Positions 27,237 through 36,622 of a stretch of 64,000 nucleotides of DNA are shown piece by piece (position 1 is the stretch's first letter; the number at the start of each line of letters is the position of its first letter). The translations under genes were made by a program, and so were the position numbers. The stretch is from Comamonadaceae bacterium. Lineage in GTDB: Bacteria > Pseudomonadota > Gammaproteobacteria > Burkholderiales > Burkholderiaceae_C. The stretch lies in the NCBI GenBank assembly GCA_027484575.1, contig JAIXSQ010000001.1, positions 83,112 to 147,111 on the forward strand. The letters run 5' to 3'. Below the pieces are notes generated by a model. It worked only from the letters and a program-made list of their open reading frames with translations, did not search any database and was not told the origin of the DNA.

Positions 27237-27904
27237 TTGACGAGGTAGCCCAGCCCGCGCAACGTCATCAGCGTCACGCCGGTGCCCGCCAGCTTCTTGC
27301 GCAGCCGGTAGACCACCACCTCGACGGCCTCGTACTGCACGTCGGGCTCGCCGGGAAAGACCAGCTCGAACAGCCGCTCCTTGGTGATCGCATGCCCCGG
27401 CCGCGCCATCAGCGCCACCAGCAGGGCCGATTCACGCGGCGTGAGCTCCAGCACCTGGCCGCGGTGGTAGGCCGCGCCGGTGGCCCGCTCGACCAACAGC
27501 TCGCCCAGCCGCAGCTCGCCCGGTGCGGGCGCCGCGGTGTCGGCGCCGCGGCGGCGGGCGAGGGCGCGCACCCGGGCCTCGAGCTCGTCCAGGTCGAAGG
27601 GCTTGGCCAGGTAGTCGTCGGCACCGGTGTTCAGCCCCAGCACCCGGTCGCCCACGGTGCCGCGGGCCGTGAGGATCAGCACCGGCGTGGCCAGCCCGGC
27701 CTCGCGGCCGCGGCGCAGCACCTCCAGGCCGTCCAGCCCCGGCAGGCTCAGGTCCAGCAGCAGCACGTCGGGCGGCCGAGCCTGCCAGCGGGCCAGCGCC
27801 TCGGCGCCGTCGCCGCAGGCCACCACGCCGAAGCCGCGCCGCGCCAGCGTGCGCTCGAGCGTGGCGCGCATCGTCGGATCGTCCTCGACCAAGAGCAGCT
27901 GCAT
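27233..27904 (-). CDS. TctD-like OmpR-family response regulator
   Basis: A 223-residue regulator with receiver domain (acidic pocket Asp8/Asp9, phospho-acceptor Asp51 in LLLDLSLPGLDG, conserved Lys in DDYLAKPFD) and a winged-helix DNA-binding domain (LTPRESALLVALM, VEVVVYRLRKKL). The start is ATG 27904; an in-frame upstream start is less likely. It is first in the tctD-tctE-hslR unit and lies 128 bases from divergent tctC, the presumed target promoter. Confidence 0.93.
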   Translation of the reverse strand: MQLLLVEDDPTMRATLERTLARRGFGVVACGDGAEALARWQARPPDVLLLDLSLPGLDGLEVLRRGREAGLATPVLILTARGTVGDRVLGLNTGADDYLAKPFDLDELEARVRALARRRGADTAAPAPGELRLGELLVERATGAAYHRGQVLELTPRESALLVALMARPGHAITKERLFELVFPGEPDVQYEAVEVVVYRLRKKLAGTGVTLMTLRGLGYLVK

Positions 27905-28032
27905 GGGGCGGCAGGGTAGCGCAGCCGGCACCGCCGTCCGGCTACGTGCTTTCCACGGGCCGCCGGACAGCCGAATGACAGGCAGGCGGCGGACGATCGC
28001 GGCACCCGCCGGTCCAACCTAGGAGACACCCC

Positions 28033-28983
28033 ATGCGCCGAGACGAGTTCCTGAAGGCCCTGGCCGCGCTGGCCGCCGCCGGCACGCTGCCGCTGACCGC
28101 CCGTGCCGCCACCGCCGTGAAGATGATGATTCCCGCCAACCCGGGTGGCGGCTGGGACACCACCGGCCGCGCGCTGGGCCGCGCGCTGCAGGAAGCCGGC
28201 GCGGGCAGCGTGAGCTACGAGAACAAGGGCGGCGCCGCCGGCGCCCTGGGCCTGGCGCAGTTCATCAACGCCAGCAAGGGCGACGGCAACGCGCTGATGG
28301 TGATGGGCGCGGTGATGGTGGGCGGCATCATCACCGGCAAGCCGCCGGTGAACCTGTCGCAGGCCACGCCGATCGCGCGCCTGACCAGCGAGTACAACGT
28401 GTTCGTGCTGCCGGCCAACTCGCCGTTCAAGACCATGGCCGACGTGGTCGCCCAGCTGAAGAAGGACCCCGGCAGCGTCAAGTGGGGCGGCGGCTCGCGC
28501 GGCTCCACCGAGCACATCGCCGCGGCCATGATCGCGCAGAAGGTCGGCGTCGATCCGGCGAAGATCAACTACGTGGCGTTCCGCGGGGGCGGCGAGGCCA
28601 CCGCGGCCATCCTGGGCGGCAACGTCACCGTCGGCGGCAGCGGCTACAGCGAGTTCGCCGAGTACATCCGGACCGGCAAGATGCGCCCCATCGCCACCAC
28701 CTCGGCCAAGCGCCTGAACGACGTGCCCACGCTGAAGGAGCAGGGCATCGACGTGGAGATCGGCAACTGGCGCGGCGTCTACGGGGCCCCGGGCATCACG
28801 GATGCGCAGAAGAAGGCCCTGACCGAGCTGGTGCTGGGGGCGCTCAAGACCAAGGCCTGGCAGGAGGCGCTGCAGAAGAACGACTGGACGCCCGCGGTGC
28901 TGACCGGCCCGGCCTTCGAGAAGTTCGTCGACGACGAGTTCGCCAGCCTGCGCGCGGTGATGGTCAAGTCGGGCATGGTCTGA
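28033..28983 (+). CDS. tctC: Tripartite tricarboxylate transporter substrate-binding protein (TctC/Bug family)
   Basis: A 316-residue periplasmic binding protein. It has a signal peptide (FLKALAALAAAGTLPLTARAA) and Bug-family motifs: MIPANPGGGWDTTGRALG, ENKGGAAGALG, and WRGVYGAPGITDAQ. TctC proteins bind carboxylates such as citrate and deliver them to TctA/TctB. AGGAGA lies nine bases before the ATG. It starts the tctC-tctB-tctA operon (5- and 16-base gaps) opposite its presumed two-component regulator. The substrate cannot be told from sequence alone. Confidence 0.95.
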   Translation: MRRDEFLKALAALAAAGTLPLTARAATAVKMMIPANPGGGWDTTGRALGRALQEAGAGSVSYENKGGAAGALGLAQFINASKGDGNALMVMGAVMVGGIITGKPPVNLSQATPIARLTSEYNVFVLPANSPFKTMADVVAQLKKDPGSVKWGGGSRGSTEHIAAAMIAQKVGVDPAKINYVAFRGGGEATAAILGGNVTVGGSGYSEFAEYIRTGKMRPIATTSAKRLNDVPTLKEQGIDVEIGNWRGVYGAPGITDAQKKALTELVLGALKTKAWQEALQKNDWTPAVLTGPAFEKFVDDEFASLRAVMVKSGMV

Positions 28984-28988
28984 GGCGC

Positions 28989-29507
28989 ATGGCCACCACC
29001 ACGTCCCCCACCGACCACCGCGCCCAGGCCGCCGTCGGTGCCGGCATCGTCGGCCTGGCGCTCGCGCTGGCCGGCGGTGCGCTGTCCATTCCCGGCGAGG
29101 CGGGCTACGGCGGCGTCGGCCCCAACTTCCTGCCCTGGGTGGTGGCCGCGGCGCTGGCGGCCTGCGGCGTGCTGATCGTGCGCGAGGCGCTGACCGGCGG
29201 CTTCCGCGCCATGGAAGCGCCCCCGGGCGCCGCGCAGCCCTGGTGGCCCGGGCTGGCCTGGGTGTCGGCCGGCCTGCTGGCCAATGCCGCGCTGATCACC
29301 CGCATCGGCTTCATCTTCAGCTGCACCCTGTGCTACCTGCTGGCGGTGCAGGGCCTGCGCCGCGCGGCGGGGCAGGCGGCCTCGCGGCCGGCGGTGCTGG
29401 CGGCCGACCTGGCCACCGGCCTGGCGTTGTCGGCGCCGGTGTACTGGCTGTTCACCCGCTTGCTGGCGATCAACCTGCCGGGCCTGACGGGCACGGGCTG
29501 GCTCTGA
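28989..29507 (+). CDS. tctB: Tripartite tricarboxylate transporter small membrane subunit
   Basis: A 172-residue protein with about four membrane helices ([55 protein letters not shown], and a C-terminal helix). Position, size and the [11 protein letters not shown] segment match TctB. It starts five bases after tctC and forms the integral membrane complex with TctA. Confidence 0.92.
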   Translation: MATTTSPTDHRAQAAVGAGIVGLALALAGGALSIPGEAGYGGVGPNFLPWVVAAALAACGVLIVREALTGGFRAMEAPPGAAQPWWPGLAWVSAGLLANAALITRIGFIFSCTLCYLLAVQGLRRAAGQAASRPAVLAADLATGLALSAPVYWLFTRLLAINLPGLTGTGWL

Positions 29508-29523
29508 GGCGACCCGGGATCCC

Positions 29524-31032
29524 ATGGACATCCTCAACGCCCTGCTGCACGGCTTCGCCGTCGCCATCACCCCCGCCAACCTGCTGTGGGCCCTGGTGGG
29601 CTGCGCCCTGGGCACCGCCGTCGGCGTGCTGCCCGGCATCGGCCCCGCGGTCGCGGTGGCCATGCTGCTGCCCATCACCTCGCAGGTGGAGATCACCTCC
29701 TCGATGATCTTCTTCTCGGGCATCTACTACGGCGCGATGTACGGCGGCTCGACCACCTCGATCCTGCTGAACACGCCCGGCGAGACCGCGAGCATGGTCA
29801 CCGCCATGGAGGGCAACCGCATGGCCAAGAGCGGCCGCGCGGGCGCCGCGCTCGCCACCGCCGCCATCGGCTCCTTCGTCGCCGGCACCATCGCCACCGC
29901 GGTGGTCACGCTGTTCGCGCCCTACGTGGCCGACCTGGCCGTCAAGCTGGGGCCGCCCGAGTACTTCCTGCTGATGGTGCTGGCCTTCACCACCGTCAGC
30001 GCGGTGCTGGGCCGCAGCACGGTGCGCGGCATGGCGGCCCTGTTCCTCGGGCTGGCCATCGGCCTGGTGGGGATGGACCAGATCTCGGGCCAGGCGCGCT
30101 ACACGCTGGGCCAGCCCGAGCTGCTGGACGGCATCGAGATCGTGCTGGTGGCCGTGGGCCTGTTCGCCGTGGCCGAGGTGCTGCACTTCGCGCTGTACGA
30201 GGCCCGCGAGGTCGAGACCCGCAACCACATGAGCCGCGTGAGCATGACCGCGCGCGACTGGCGCCGCTCGCTGCCCGCGTGGCTGCGCGGCGCGGCGATC
30301 GGCACGCCCTTCGGCTGCATCCCCGCCGGCGGCACCGAGATCCCCACGTTCCTGAGCTACGCGGTCGAGAAGAAGCTGGCCAAGGGCGAGGACCGGGCCG
30401 AGTTCGGCGGCAAGGGCGCCATCGAGGGCGTGGCGGGCCCCGAGGCCGCGAACAACGCCACGGTGACCGCCGCGATGATCCCGCTGCTCACGCTGGGCAT
30501 CCCGACCTCCAACACCACGGCGATCCTGCTGGGCGCGTTCCAGAACTACGGCATCCAGCCGGGACCGCAGCTGTTCACCACCTCGGCCACGCTGGTGTGG
30601 GCGCTGATCGCGTCGCTGTACATCGGCAACGTGATGCTGCTGGTGCTCAACCTGCCGCTGGTCAAGGTCTGGGTGCAGCTGCTCAGGATCCCCAAGCCGC
30701 AGCTGTACGCCGGCATCCTGATCTTCGCGACGGTGGGCGCCTACGGCATGCGCCAGAGCGCCTTTGACTTGGTGCTGCTGTGGGGCATCGGCCTGCTGGG
30801 CCTGCTGATGCGCCGCTTCGACTTCCCGACCGCGCCGGTGGTGGTCGGCATGATCCTGGGCCCGCTGGCGGAGGCGCAGCTGCGCAACGCGGTGTCCATC
30901 GGCGAGGGCAGCTTCGCGGTGTTCGTGCAACGGCCCGGCGCGGTCGTGCTGCTGCTGGTGATCGCGGCGGTGCTGGTGCTGCCGCGGCTGCTGGGCCTGC
31001 TGACGGCGCGGCAGGCGGCACGCGCGGCCTGA
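29524..31032 (+). CDS. tctA: Tripartite tricarboxylate transporter large permease
   Basis: A 502-residue permease with about 11-12 membrane helices. Family signatures: [21 protein letters not shown] near the start, [20 protein letters not shown], and the matching repeat [23 protein letters not shown] in the second half. It moves carboxylates in with a cation gradient using TctC as the receptor. It ends the operon; a dispersed palindrome lies about 100 bases downstream. Confidence 0.96.
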   Translation: MDILNALLHGFAVAITPANLLWALVGCALGTAVGVLPGIGPAVAVAMLLPITSQVEITSSMIFFSGIYYGAMYGGSTTSILLNTPGETASMVTAMEGNRMAKSGRAGAALATAAIGSFVAGTIATAVVTLFAPYVADLAVKLGPPEYFLLMVLAFTTVSAVLGRSTVRGMAALFLGLAIGLVGMDQISGQARYTLGQPELLDGIEIVLVAVGLFAVAEVLHFALYEAREVETRNHMSRVSMTARDWRRSLPAWLRGAAIGTPFGCIPAGGTEIPTFLSYAVEKKLAKGEDRAEFGGKGAIEGVAGPEAANNATVTAAMIPLLTLGIPTSNTTAILLGAFQNYGIQPGPQLFTTSATLVWALIASLYIGNVMLLVLNLPLVKVWVQLLRIPKPQLYAGILIFATVGAYGMRQSAFDLVLLWGIGLLGLLMRRFDFPTAPVVVGMILGPLAEAQLRNAVSIGEGSFAVFVQRPGAVVLLLVIAAVLVLPRLLGLLTARQAARAA

Positions 31033-31131
31033 GGGCTCGCGCCACCCGGCCAGGGTCCTTGCCTGCGCGGGGACGGCGGCGCGGGACGGCCCGTGTGCGT
31101 GTCCCAAGAGTCCCCGCCGGAGCAGGACGGC

Positions 31132-31161
31132 CCGTCATGCCCGCGCAGGCGGGCATCCACG
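31132..31161. repeat. Dispersed palindromic repeat of the 'PAQAGIH' type
   Basis: ATGCCCGC (31137-31144) and GCGGGCAT (31149-31156) form a perfect hairpin with loop GCAG, flanked by GTC and CCA. One frame reads MPAQAGIH and the opposite strand WMPACAGMT, peptide strings I know as hallmarks of a short repeat scattered through proteobacterial genomes. It lies in the gap between tctA and the sigma54 activator gene. Confidence 0.7.
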
Positions 31162-31235
31162 ACCAGGCACCGCGCTCGACCCTGGGCCGCCGCCTGGGCG
31201 GGGACCGCGCGGCCGGCGGGCTACCATCCCCGCCC

Positions 31236-32711
31236 ATGCCCGCTTCCGACGACACCCTGCCGCTGGACGGCCAGCGCATCCTCGCGCTGGCCGCGCGCTC
31301 GATGTTCGACCTGTTCGCCAATGCCAGCGAGGGCATGCTGCTGGTGGACCGCGACGGCCGGGTGGTGTGGATCAACGACCAGTACAAGCGCTTCCTGCCG
31401 GCGCTGGGCTTCGAGCGGGTCGAGGACTTCGTCGGCAAGCCCGTGGCCGAGGTGGTGCAGAACACGCAGATGGACCGCGTGATCCGCACCGGCAAGCCGA
31501 TCCTGATCGACCTGCTGGCCAACCGCGCCGGCACCTTCGTGGTCAGCCGCATCCCGCTGCGCGACGAGGCCGGCGAGGTGATCGGCGCGCTGGGCATCGT
31601 GCTGTTCGACCATCCCGAGACCACGCTGCAGCCGCTGATCTCCAAGTTCGCGAACCTGCAGCGCGAGCTCGACGAGGCCCGGCGCGAGCTCGCCACGCAG
31701 CGGCGCACCAAGTACACCCTGGCCAGCTTCATCGGCTCCAGCCCGGCGGCCACCGAGGTCAAGCGGCAGGCGCGGCGGGCGGCGCTGTCGTCCAGCCCGG
31801 TGCTGCTGCTGGGCGAGACCGGCACCGGCAAGGAGTTGCTGGCGCATGCGATCCACGCTGGCTCGGCGCGCGCCCGGGGCCCGCTGGTCAGCGTCAACAT
31901 CGCCGCCGTGCCCGACACCTTGCTGGAAGCCGAGTTCTTCGGCGTCGCGCCGGGCGCCTACACCGGCGCCGACCGCAAGGGCCGCGACGGCAAGTTCAAG
32001 CTGGCCGACGGCGGCACGCTGTTCCTGGACGAGATCGGCGACATGCCCCTGTCGCTGCAGCCCAAGCTGCTGCGCGCGCTGCAGGAAGGCGAGATCGAGC
32101 CCCTGGGTTCCAACCGGCTGGTGCCCTTCGACGCCCGCGTGATCGCCGCCACCTCGCGCGACCTGGCGCAGCTGGTGCGCGAAGGGCGCTTCCGCGAGGA
32201 CCTGTACTACCGCCTGAACGTGCTGCCGATCCGGGTGCCGCCGCTGCGCGAGCGGCAGGCCGACATCCCGGCGCTGGTCGAGGCGCTGGGCGAGGACATC
32301 GGGCTGCGCAACGGCACGCTGCCGCCCGAGGTCAGCCCGCAGGCGCTGGCGCTGCTTCAGGCGCAGGCCTGGCGCGGCAACATCCGCGAGCTGCGCAACG
32401 TGCTCGAGCAGGCCGCGATGCGCAGCGACAGCCGCCGCATCGAGGCCGCGCCGGTGCAGGAGGTGCTGTGCGCCGCGGGCATCGAGCCGGCCGCGCCGGT
32501 GCAGCTCGCGCCGGACGCGGGGCAGGGCGCGCAGGCGCACGGCGGGCCGCTGCTGCGTCCGCTGGCCGAGCAGGTCGCGCAGCTCGAGCGCGCCGCCATT
32601 GCCGCGGCCCTGGCGGCCAGCGGCGGCAACAAGGTCGCGGCGGCCCGGCTGCTGGGCATCTCGCGCGCGACGCTCTACGAACGCCTGTCCGACATTCAGG
32701 CATCTGTCTGA
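31236..32711 (+). CDS. Sigma54-dependent transcriptional activator with PAS sensor domain
   Basis: A 491-residue enhancer-binding protein: N-terminal PAS domain (about 20-125; [20 protein letters not shown]), coiled-coil linker (about 137-157), AAA+ domain with Walker A GETGTGKE (193-200), sigma54-contact loop GAYTGA (240-245; Tyr for the usual Phe, an accepted variant), Walker [10 protein letters not shown] and arginine-finger region [15 protein letters not shown], then a Fis-type helix-turn-helix at the C-terminus ([20 protein letters not shown]). No receiver domain is present, so the PAS domain must sense a ligand or redox cue. It likely binds the 17-bp repeats that start in its own 3' end and activates the ABC operon. 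Confidence 0.93.
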   Translation: MPASDDTLPLDGQRILALAARSMFDLFANASEGMLLVDRDGRVVWINDQYKRFLPALGFERVEDFVGKPVAEVVQNTQMDRVIRTGKPILIDLLANRAGTFVVSRIPLRDEAGEVIGALGIVLFDHPETTLQPLISKFANLQRELDEARRELATQRRTKYTLASFIGSSPAATEVKRQARRAALSSSPVLLLGETGTGKELLAHAIHAGSARARGPLVSVNIAAVPDTLLEAEFFGVAPGAYTGADRKGRDGKFKLADGGTLFLDEIGDMPLSLQPKLLRALQEGEIEPLGSNRLVPFDARVIAATSRDLAQLVREGRFREDLYYRLNVLPIRVPPLRERQADIPALVEALGEDIGLRNGTLPPEVSPQALALLQAQAWRGNIRELRNVLEQAAMRSDSRRIEAAPVQEVLCAAGIEPAAPVQLAPDAGQGAQAHGGPLLRPLAEQVAQLERAAIAAALAASGGNKVAAARLLGISRATLYERLSDIQASV

Positions 32712-32745
32712 AGTTCAGGCAAACTGGTTGTCCGACATTCAGGCA
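32686..32745 (+). promoter_or_regulatory. Three 17-bp repeats, probable enhancer sites for the adjacent sigma54 activator
   Basis: TGTCCGACATTCAGGCA occurs at 32686-32702 and 32729-32745; a four-mismatch copy TGTCTGAAGTTCAGGCA lies at 32705-32721. Each is an imperfect dyad (TGyCyGA / TTCrGrCA), as expected for a dimeric Fis-type HTH. The first copy is inside the activator's last codons. They are centred about 85-130 bases upstream of the start predicted from the -24/-12 promoter, the normal enhancer distance. Confidence 0.7.
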
Positions 32746-32795
32746 TCCGCCCGCCCCGTGCTGGTGAATCCCTTGCGAATCAAGGACTTGCGCGC

Positions 32796-32811
32796 TGGCA
32801 CGTTCGGTGCA
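32796..32811 (+). promoter_or_regulatory. Sigma54 (-24/-12) promoter of the ABC transporter operon
   Basis: TGGCACGTTCGGTGCA matches the sigma54 consensus (TGGCAC, five bases, TTGC) with one mismatch and the invariant GG-N10-GC spacing. It ends 43 bases before the binding-protein gene and follows the activator's presumed sites. A second, weaker GG-N10-GC match is at 32762-32777 (TGGTGAATCCCTTGCG). Confidence 0.65.
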
Positions 32812-32853
32812 CAGCGCACCGTGCAAGAGCAACGTCGTTCGAGGAGACAAGAC

Positions 32854-34044
32854 ATGCAACGCCGCACCTGGGTCGCGCTCGCCGCGCTGGCCGCCTCCGC
32901 CCTGTCCGCCCCGCTGGCCTTCGGCCAGGCCAAGGACATCCGCATCGCCCACGTCTACAGCCGCACCGGCCCGCTCGAGGCCTACGGCAAGCAGACCCAG
33001 ACCGGGCTGATGATGGGCCTGGACTACGCCACCGGCGGCACCATGGCCATCAACGGCCGCAAGATCGTGGTGATCGAGAAGGACGACCAGGGCAAGCCCG
33101 ACCTGGGCAAGTCGCTGCTGGCCACCGCCTACTCGGACGACAAGGTGGACCTGGCCGTCGGCCCGACCTCCTCGGGCGTGGCCCTGGCCATGCTGCCGGT
33201 GGCCGAGGAGTACAAGAAGCTGCTGCTGGTCGAGCCCGCCGTGGCCGACTCGATCACCGGCGACAAGTGGAACAAGTACATCTTCCGCACCGGCCGCAAC
33301 AGCTCGCAGGACGCGATCTCCAACGCGGTGGCGCTGGACAAGCCGGGCACCGTGATCGCCACCCTGGCGCAGGACTACGCCTTCGGCCGTGACGGCGTGA
33401 AGGCGTTCCGCGAGGCGGTGAAGAAGGCCAAGATCGTCCACGAGGAATACCTGCCGGCCAACACCACCGACTTCACGGCCGGTGCGCAGCGCCTGATCGA
33501 CAAGCTCAAGGACCAGCCCGGCCGCAAGGTGATCTGGATCGTGTGGGCCGGCGCCGGCAACCCGTTCAAGATCGCCGACCTGGACCTCAAGCGCCACGGC
33601 ATCGAGATCGCCACCGGCGGCAACATCCTGCCGGCCATGGCCTCGTACAAGCAGTTCCCGGGCATGGAGGGCGCGACCTACTACTACTTCGGCATCCCGA
33701 AGAACCCGGTCAACGAGGCCCTGGTCGCCAACCACTACAAGCAGTTCAAGACCCCGCCGGACTTCTTCACCGCCGGCGGTTTCTCGGCCGCGATGGCGAT
33801 CGTCACCGCGCTGAAGAAGACGGGCGGCGACACCGGCACCGACAAGCTGATCGCCACCATGGAGGGCATGTCCTTCGACACGCCCAAGGGCCGGATGACC
33901 TTCCGCAAGGACGACCACCAGGCCCTGCAGTCCATGTACCACTTCAAGATCAAGGTCGACCCGGCCTTCGCCTGGGGCGTGCCCGAGCTGGTGCGCGAGA
34001 TCAAGCCCGACGAGATGGACGTGCCGATCCGCAACAAGCGCTGA
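32854..34044 (+). CDS. Branched-chain-amino-acid-type ABC transporter substrate-binding protein
   Basis: A 396-residue periplasmic type I binding protein with signal peptide (WVALAALAASALSAPLAFGQ) and LivK/AmiC-like fold: IRIAHVYSRTGPLEAYGKQTQ, KIVVIEKDDQGKPD, VGPTSSGVALAMLPVAEEY, and FTAGAQRLIDKLK. Ligands in this family range from Leu/Ile/Val to amides, urea and aromatic acids. GAGGAGA lies six bases before the ATG. It is the first gene after the sigma54 promoter. The hydrolase at the operon end suggests an ester- or amide-like substrate, but that is inference. Confidence 0.93.
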   Translation: MQRRTWVALAALAASALSAPLAFGQAKDIRIAHVYSRTGPLEAYGKQTQTGLMMGLDYATGGTMAINGRKIVVIEKDDQGKPDLGKSLLATAYSDDKVDLAVGPTSSGVALAMLPVAEEYKKLLLVEPAVADSITGDKWNKYIFRTGRNSSQDAISNAVALDKPGTVIATLAQDYAFGRDGVKAFREAVKKAKIVHEEYLPANTTDFTAGAQRLIDKLKDQPGRKVIWIVWAGAGNPFKIADLDLKRHGIEIATGGNILPAMASYKQFPGMEGATYYYFGIPKNPVNEALVANHYKQFKTPPDFFTAGGFSAAMAIVTALKKTGGDTGTDKLIATMEGMSFDTPKGRMTFRKDDHQALQSMYHFKIKVDPAFAWGVPELVREIKPDEMDVPIRNKR

Positions 34045-34130
34045 GGCACCGCTGCACGCGCCGTCGTGCAGCCCCTTCCGTGGCGTGCGCCCGGCGCACG
34101 CGACCTTCCCATTCCCCTCCTGGAGCGAGC

Positions 34131-34904
34131 ATGAGCGTCCTCGCGACCCATGGCCTGACCGTGCGCTTCGGCGGCCACGTGGCGGTCGATGCGGTCACCT
34201 GCGCGTTCGAGCCGGGCACGCTGACCGCGATCGTCGGTCCCAACGGTGCCGGCAAGACGACCTACTTCAACCTGATCTCGGGGCAGCTCAAGGCCACGGC
34301 CGGCACCGTGACGCTGGGCGGGCGCGACCTGTCCGGCGCGGGCGCCTCGGCGCGCACCCGCGCCGGGCTGGGCCGCGCCTTCCAGCTGACCAACCTGTTC
34401 CCGCGGCTGTCGGTGCAGGAGAACGTGCGGCTGGCGGTGCAGGCGGCGCACGACGGCCCGCACCGCCGCGGCCTGAACCTGTGGAGCGTGTGGAACGACC
34501 ATGCCGCGCTGCGCGAACGCGCCGAGGCCATCCTCGAGACGGTGGCGCTCGCGGCCAAGGCGCACGAGCTGGTGGCCAGCCTGCCGCACGGCGACCAGCG
34601 CAAGCTGGAGGTCGCGCTGCTGATGGCGCTGGAGCCGCAGGTCTACATGTTCGACGAGCCCACGGCCGGCATGAACGCGGCCGAGGCGCCGGTCATCCTG
34701 GACCTGATCCGGCGGCTGAAGGCCGACCGCAGCAAGACCATCCTGCTGGTCGAGCACAAGATGGACGTGGTGCGCGAGCTGGCCGACCGCATCATCGTGC
34801 TGCACAACGGCAAGCTGGTGGCCGACGGCGAGCCGGCCGAGGTGATCGCATCGCCGGTGGTGCAGGAAGCCTACCTGGGCGTGGCACCCAAGGAGCCTGC
34901 ATGA
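34131..34904 (+). CDS. ABC transporter ATP-binding protein, LivG type
   Basis: A 257-residue ATPase. Walker A GPNGAGKTT (36-44), Walker B VYMFDEPTAGMNAAE, and the LivG-type AFQLTNLFPRLSVQENV and LVEHKMDVVRELADRIIVL are clear. The signature motif is LPHGDQRKLE instead of canonical LSGGQ, a pattern seen in this subfamily. Its TGA overlaps the ATG of the livF-type gene. It energises uptake together with the LivF-type partner. Confidence 0.94.
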   Translation: MSVLATHGLTVRFGGHVAVDAVTCAFEPGTLTAIVGPNGAGKTTYFNLISGQLKATAGTVTLGGRDLSGAGASARTRAGLGRAFQLTNLFPRLSVQENVRLAVQAAHDGPHRRGLNLWSVWNDHAALRERAEAILETVALAAKAHELVASLPHGDQRKLEVALLMALEPQVYMFDEPTAGMNAAEAPVILDLIRRLKADRSKTILLVEHKMDVVRELADRIIVLHNGKLVADGEPAEVIASPVVQEAYLGVAPKEPA

Positions 34905-35626
34905 ACGACGTCCTGCTCACGCTCGAAGGCGTGCACACGCACATCGGCGCGTACCACATCCTGCACGGCGTCGACCTGCAGGTGCCGCGCGGCCAGCTGA
35001 CCATGCTGCTGGGCCGCAACGGCGCCGGCAAGACCACGACGCTGCGCACGGTCATGGGCCTGTGGAAGGCCTCGCGCGGGCGCGTGACCCTGGGCGGACG
35101 CGACATCACGCAGCTGCCCACCCCCGACATCGCGGGCCTGGGCGTGGCCTACGTGCCCGAGACCATGGGCATCTTCGCCCAGCTCACCGTGCGCGAGAAC
35201 CTGCTGCTGGCCGCGCGCTCGGCGCGCACCGCCGCGCAGATCGACGGCCAGCGCCTCGAATGGATCTTCGGCCTGTTCCCCGCGGTGCAGAAGTTCTGGA
35301 ACCACCCGGCCGGCAAGCTGTCGGGCGGGCAGAAGCAGATGCTGGCGGTGGCCCGCGCGATCGTCGAGCCGCGCGAGCTGCTGGTGATCGACGAGCCGTC
35401 CAAGGGGCTGGCCCCCGCCATCGTCAACAACATGATCGACGCCTTCGCCCAGCTCAAGGCCAGCGGCGTGACCATCCTGCTCGTCGAGCAGAACTTCAGC
35501 TTCGCCAAGCGCCTGGGCGACCGCGTCGCCGTGATGGACAACGGCCAGGTGGTGCATGCCGGCGGCATGCGCGAGCTGGCCGAGGACGAGGACCTGCAAC
35601 ACCGACTGCTGGGGCTGGCGCTGTGA
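34901..35626 (+). CDS. ABC transporter ATP-binding protein, LivF type
   Basis: A 241-residue ATPase with Walker A GRNGAGKTT, signature LSGGQKQMLAVARAI, Walker B LLVIDEPSKGLAP and switch LVEQNF, the LivF pattern. It overlaps livG by four bases (ATGA), and its TGA overlaps the GTG start of the livH-type gene (GTGA). The two ATPases form a heterodimer under the LivH/LivM-type permeases. Confidence 0.95.
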   Translation: MNDVLLTLEGVHTHIGAYHILHGVDLQVPRGQLTMLLGRNGAGKTTTLRTVMGLWKASRGRVTLGGRDITQLPTPDIAGLGVAYVPETMGIFAQLTVRENLLLAARSARTAAQIDGQRLEWIFGLFPAVQKFWNHPAGKLSGGQKQMLAVARAIVEPRELLVIDEPSKGLAPAIVNNMIDAFAQLKASGVTILLVEQNFSFAKRLGDRVAVMDNGQVVHAGGMRELAEDEDLQHRLLGLAL

Positions 35627-36606
35627 ACCTGCTCAAAGACCTCGACTGGAAGCCGCTGGCGCTGGTGCCGCTGCTGGCGCTGCTGGTGCTGCCGCTGGTG
35701 GGCTCGCCCACGACCTGGGTCACGCTCACCGTGGCCGGCCTGGCCATGGGCATGATCATCTTCATCATCGCCTCGGGCCTGACGCTGGTGTTCGGGCTGA
35801 TGGACGTGCTGAACTTCGGCCACGGCGTCTTCATCGCCCTGGGGGCCTTCGTGGCCACCAGCGTGCTGGGCAGCATGGCCGACTGGACGGCCTCGGACAG
35901 CCTGTGGCGCAACCTGGTGGCCGTGCTGCCGGCCATGGTGGTGGCGATCGCGGTGGCCTCGGCCGTGGGCCTGGCCTTCGAGCGCTGGATCGTGCGGCCG
36001 GTCTACGGCGACCACCTCAAGCAGATCCTGATCACCATGGGCGGGATGATCATCGGCGAGGAGCTGATCAAGGTCGTCTGGGGCCCGCTGCAGATCCCGC
36101 TGCCGCTGCCCGAGGCTATGCGCGGCTCGGTCTACCTGGGCGACGCGGCGGTCGAGAAGTACCGCGCGCTGGCCGTGGTGGTGGGCCTGGCGGTGTTCGC
36201 GCTGCTGCTGTGGACGCTCACGCGCACCAAGCTCGGCCTGCTGATCCGCGCCGGCGTGCAGGACCGCGAGATGGTCGAGAGCCTGGGCTACCGCATCCAC
36301 CGCCTGTTCGTGGGCGTGTTCGTCGCCGGCAGCGCGCTGGCCGGCCTGGGCGGCGTGATGTGGGGCATGTACCAGCAGAGCGTGGTGCCGCAGATGGGCG
36401 CGCAGGTCAACGTGCTGATCTTCATCGTGCTGATCATCGGTGGCCTGGGCTCCACCACGGGCGCGCTCGTGGGCGCGCTGCTGGTGGGGCTGGTGGCCAA
36501 CTACACCGGCTTCCTGGCGCCCAAGATGGCGCTGTTCTCCAACATCCTGCTCATGCTGGCCGTGCTGCTGTGGCGGCCGCAGGGCGTCTACGCCCTGAGC
36601 AAGTAA
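35623..36606 (+). CDS. ABC transporter permease, LivH type
   Basis: A 327-residue permease with about eight membrane helices. LivH signatures: GLTLVFGLMDVLNFGHGVFI near the N-terminus, the cytoplasmic coupling segment TKLGLLIRAGVQDREMVESL, and GGLGSTTGALVGALLVGLV near the end. GTG 35623 gives tight coupling to the upstream gene. Forms the membrane channel with the LivM-type partner. Confidence 0.94.
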   Translation: MNLLKDLDWKPLALVPLLALLVLPLVGSPTTWVTLTVAGLAMGMIIFIIASGLTLVFGLMDVLNFGHGVFIALGAFVATSVLGSMADWTASDSLWRNLVAVLPAMVVAIAVASAVGLAFERWIVRPVYGDHLKQILITMGGMIIGEELIKVVWGPLQIPLPLPEAMRGSVYLGDAAVEKYRALAVVVGLAVFALLLWTLTRTKLGLLIRAGVQDREMVESLGYRIHRLFVGVFVAGSALAGLGGVMWGMYQQSVVPQMGAQVNVLIFIVLIIGGLGSTTGALVGALLVGLVANYTGFLAPKMALFSNILLMLAVLLWRPQGVYALSK

Positions 36607-36622
36607 AGGCCGCGACACGGAC

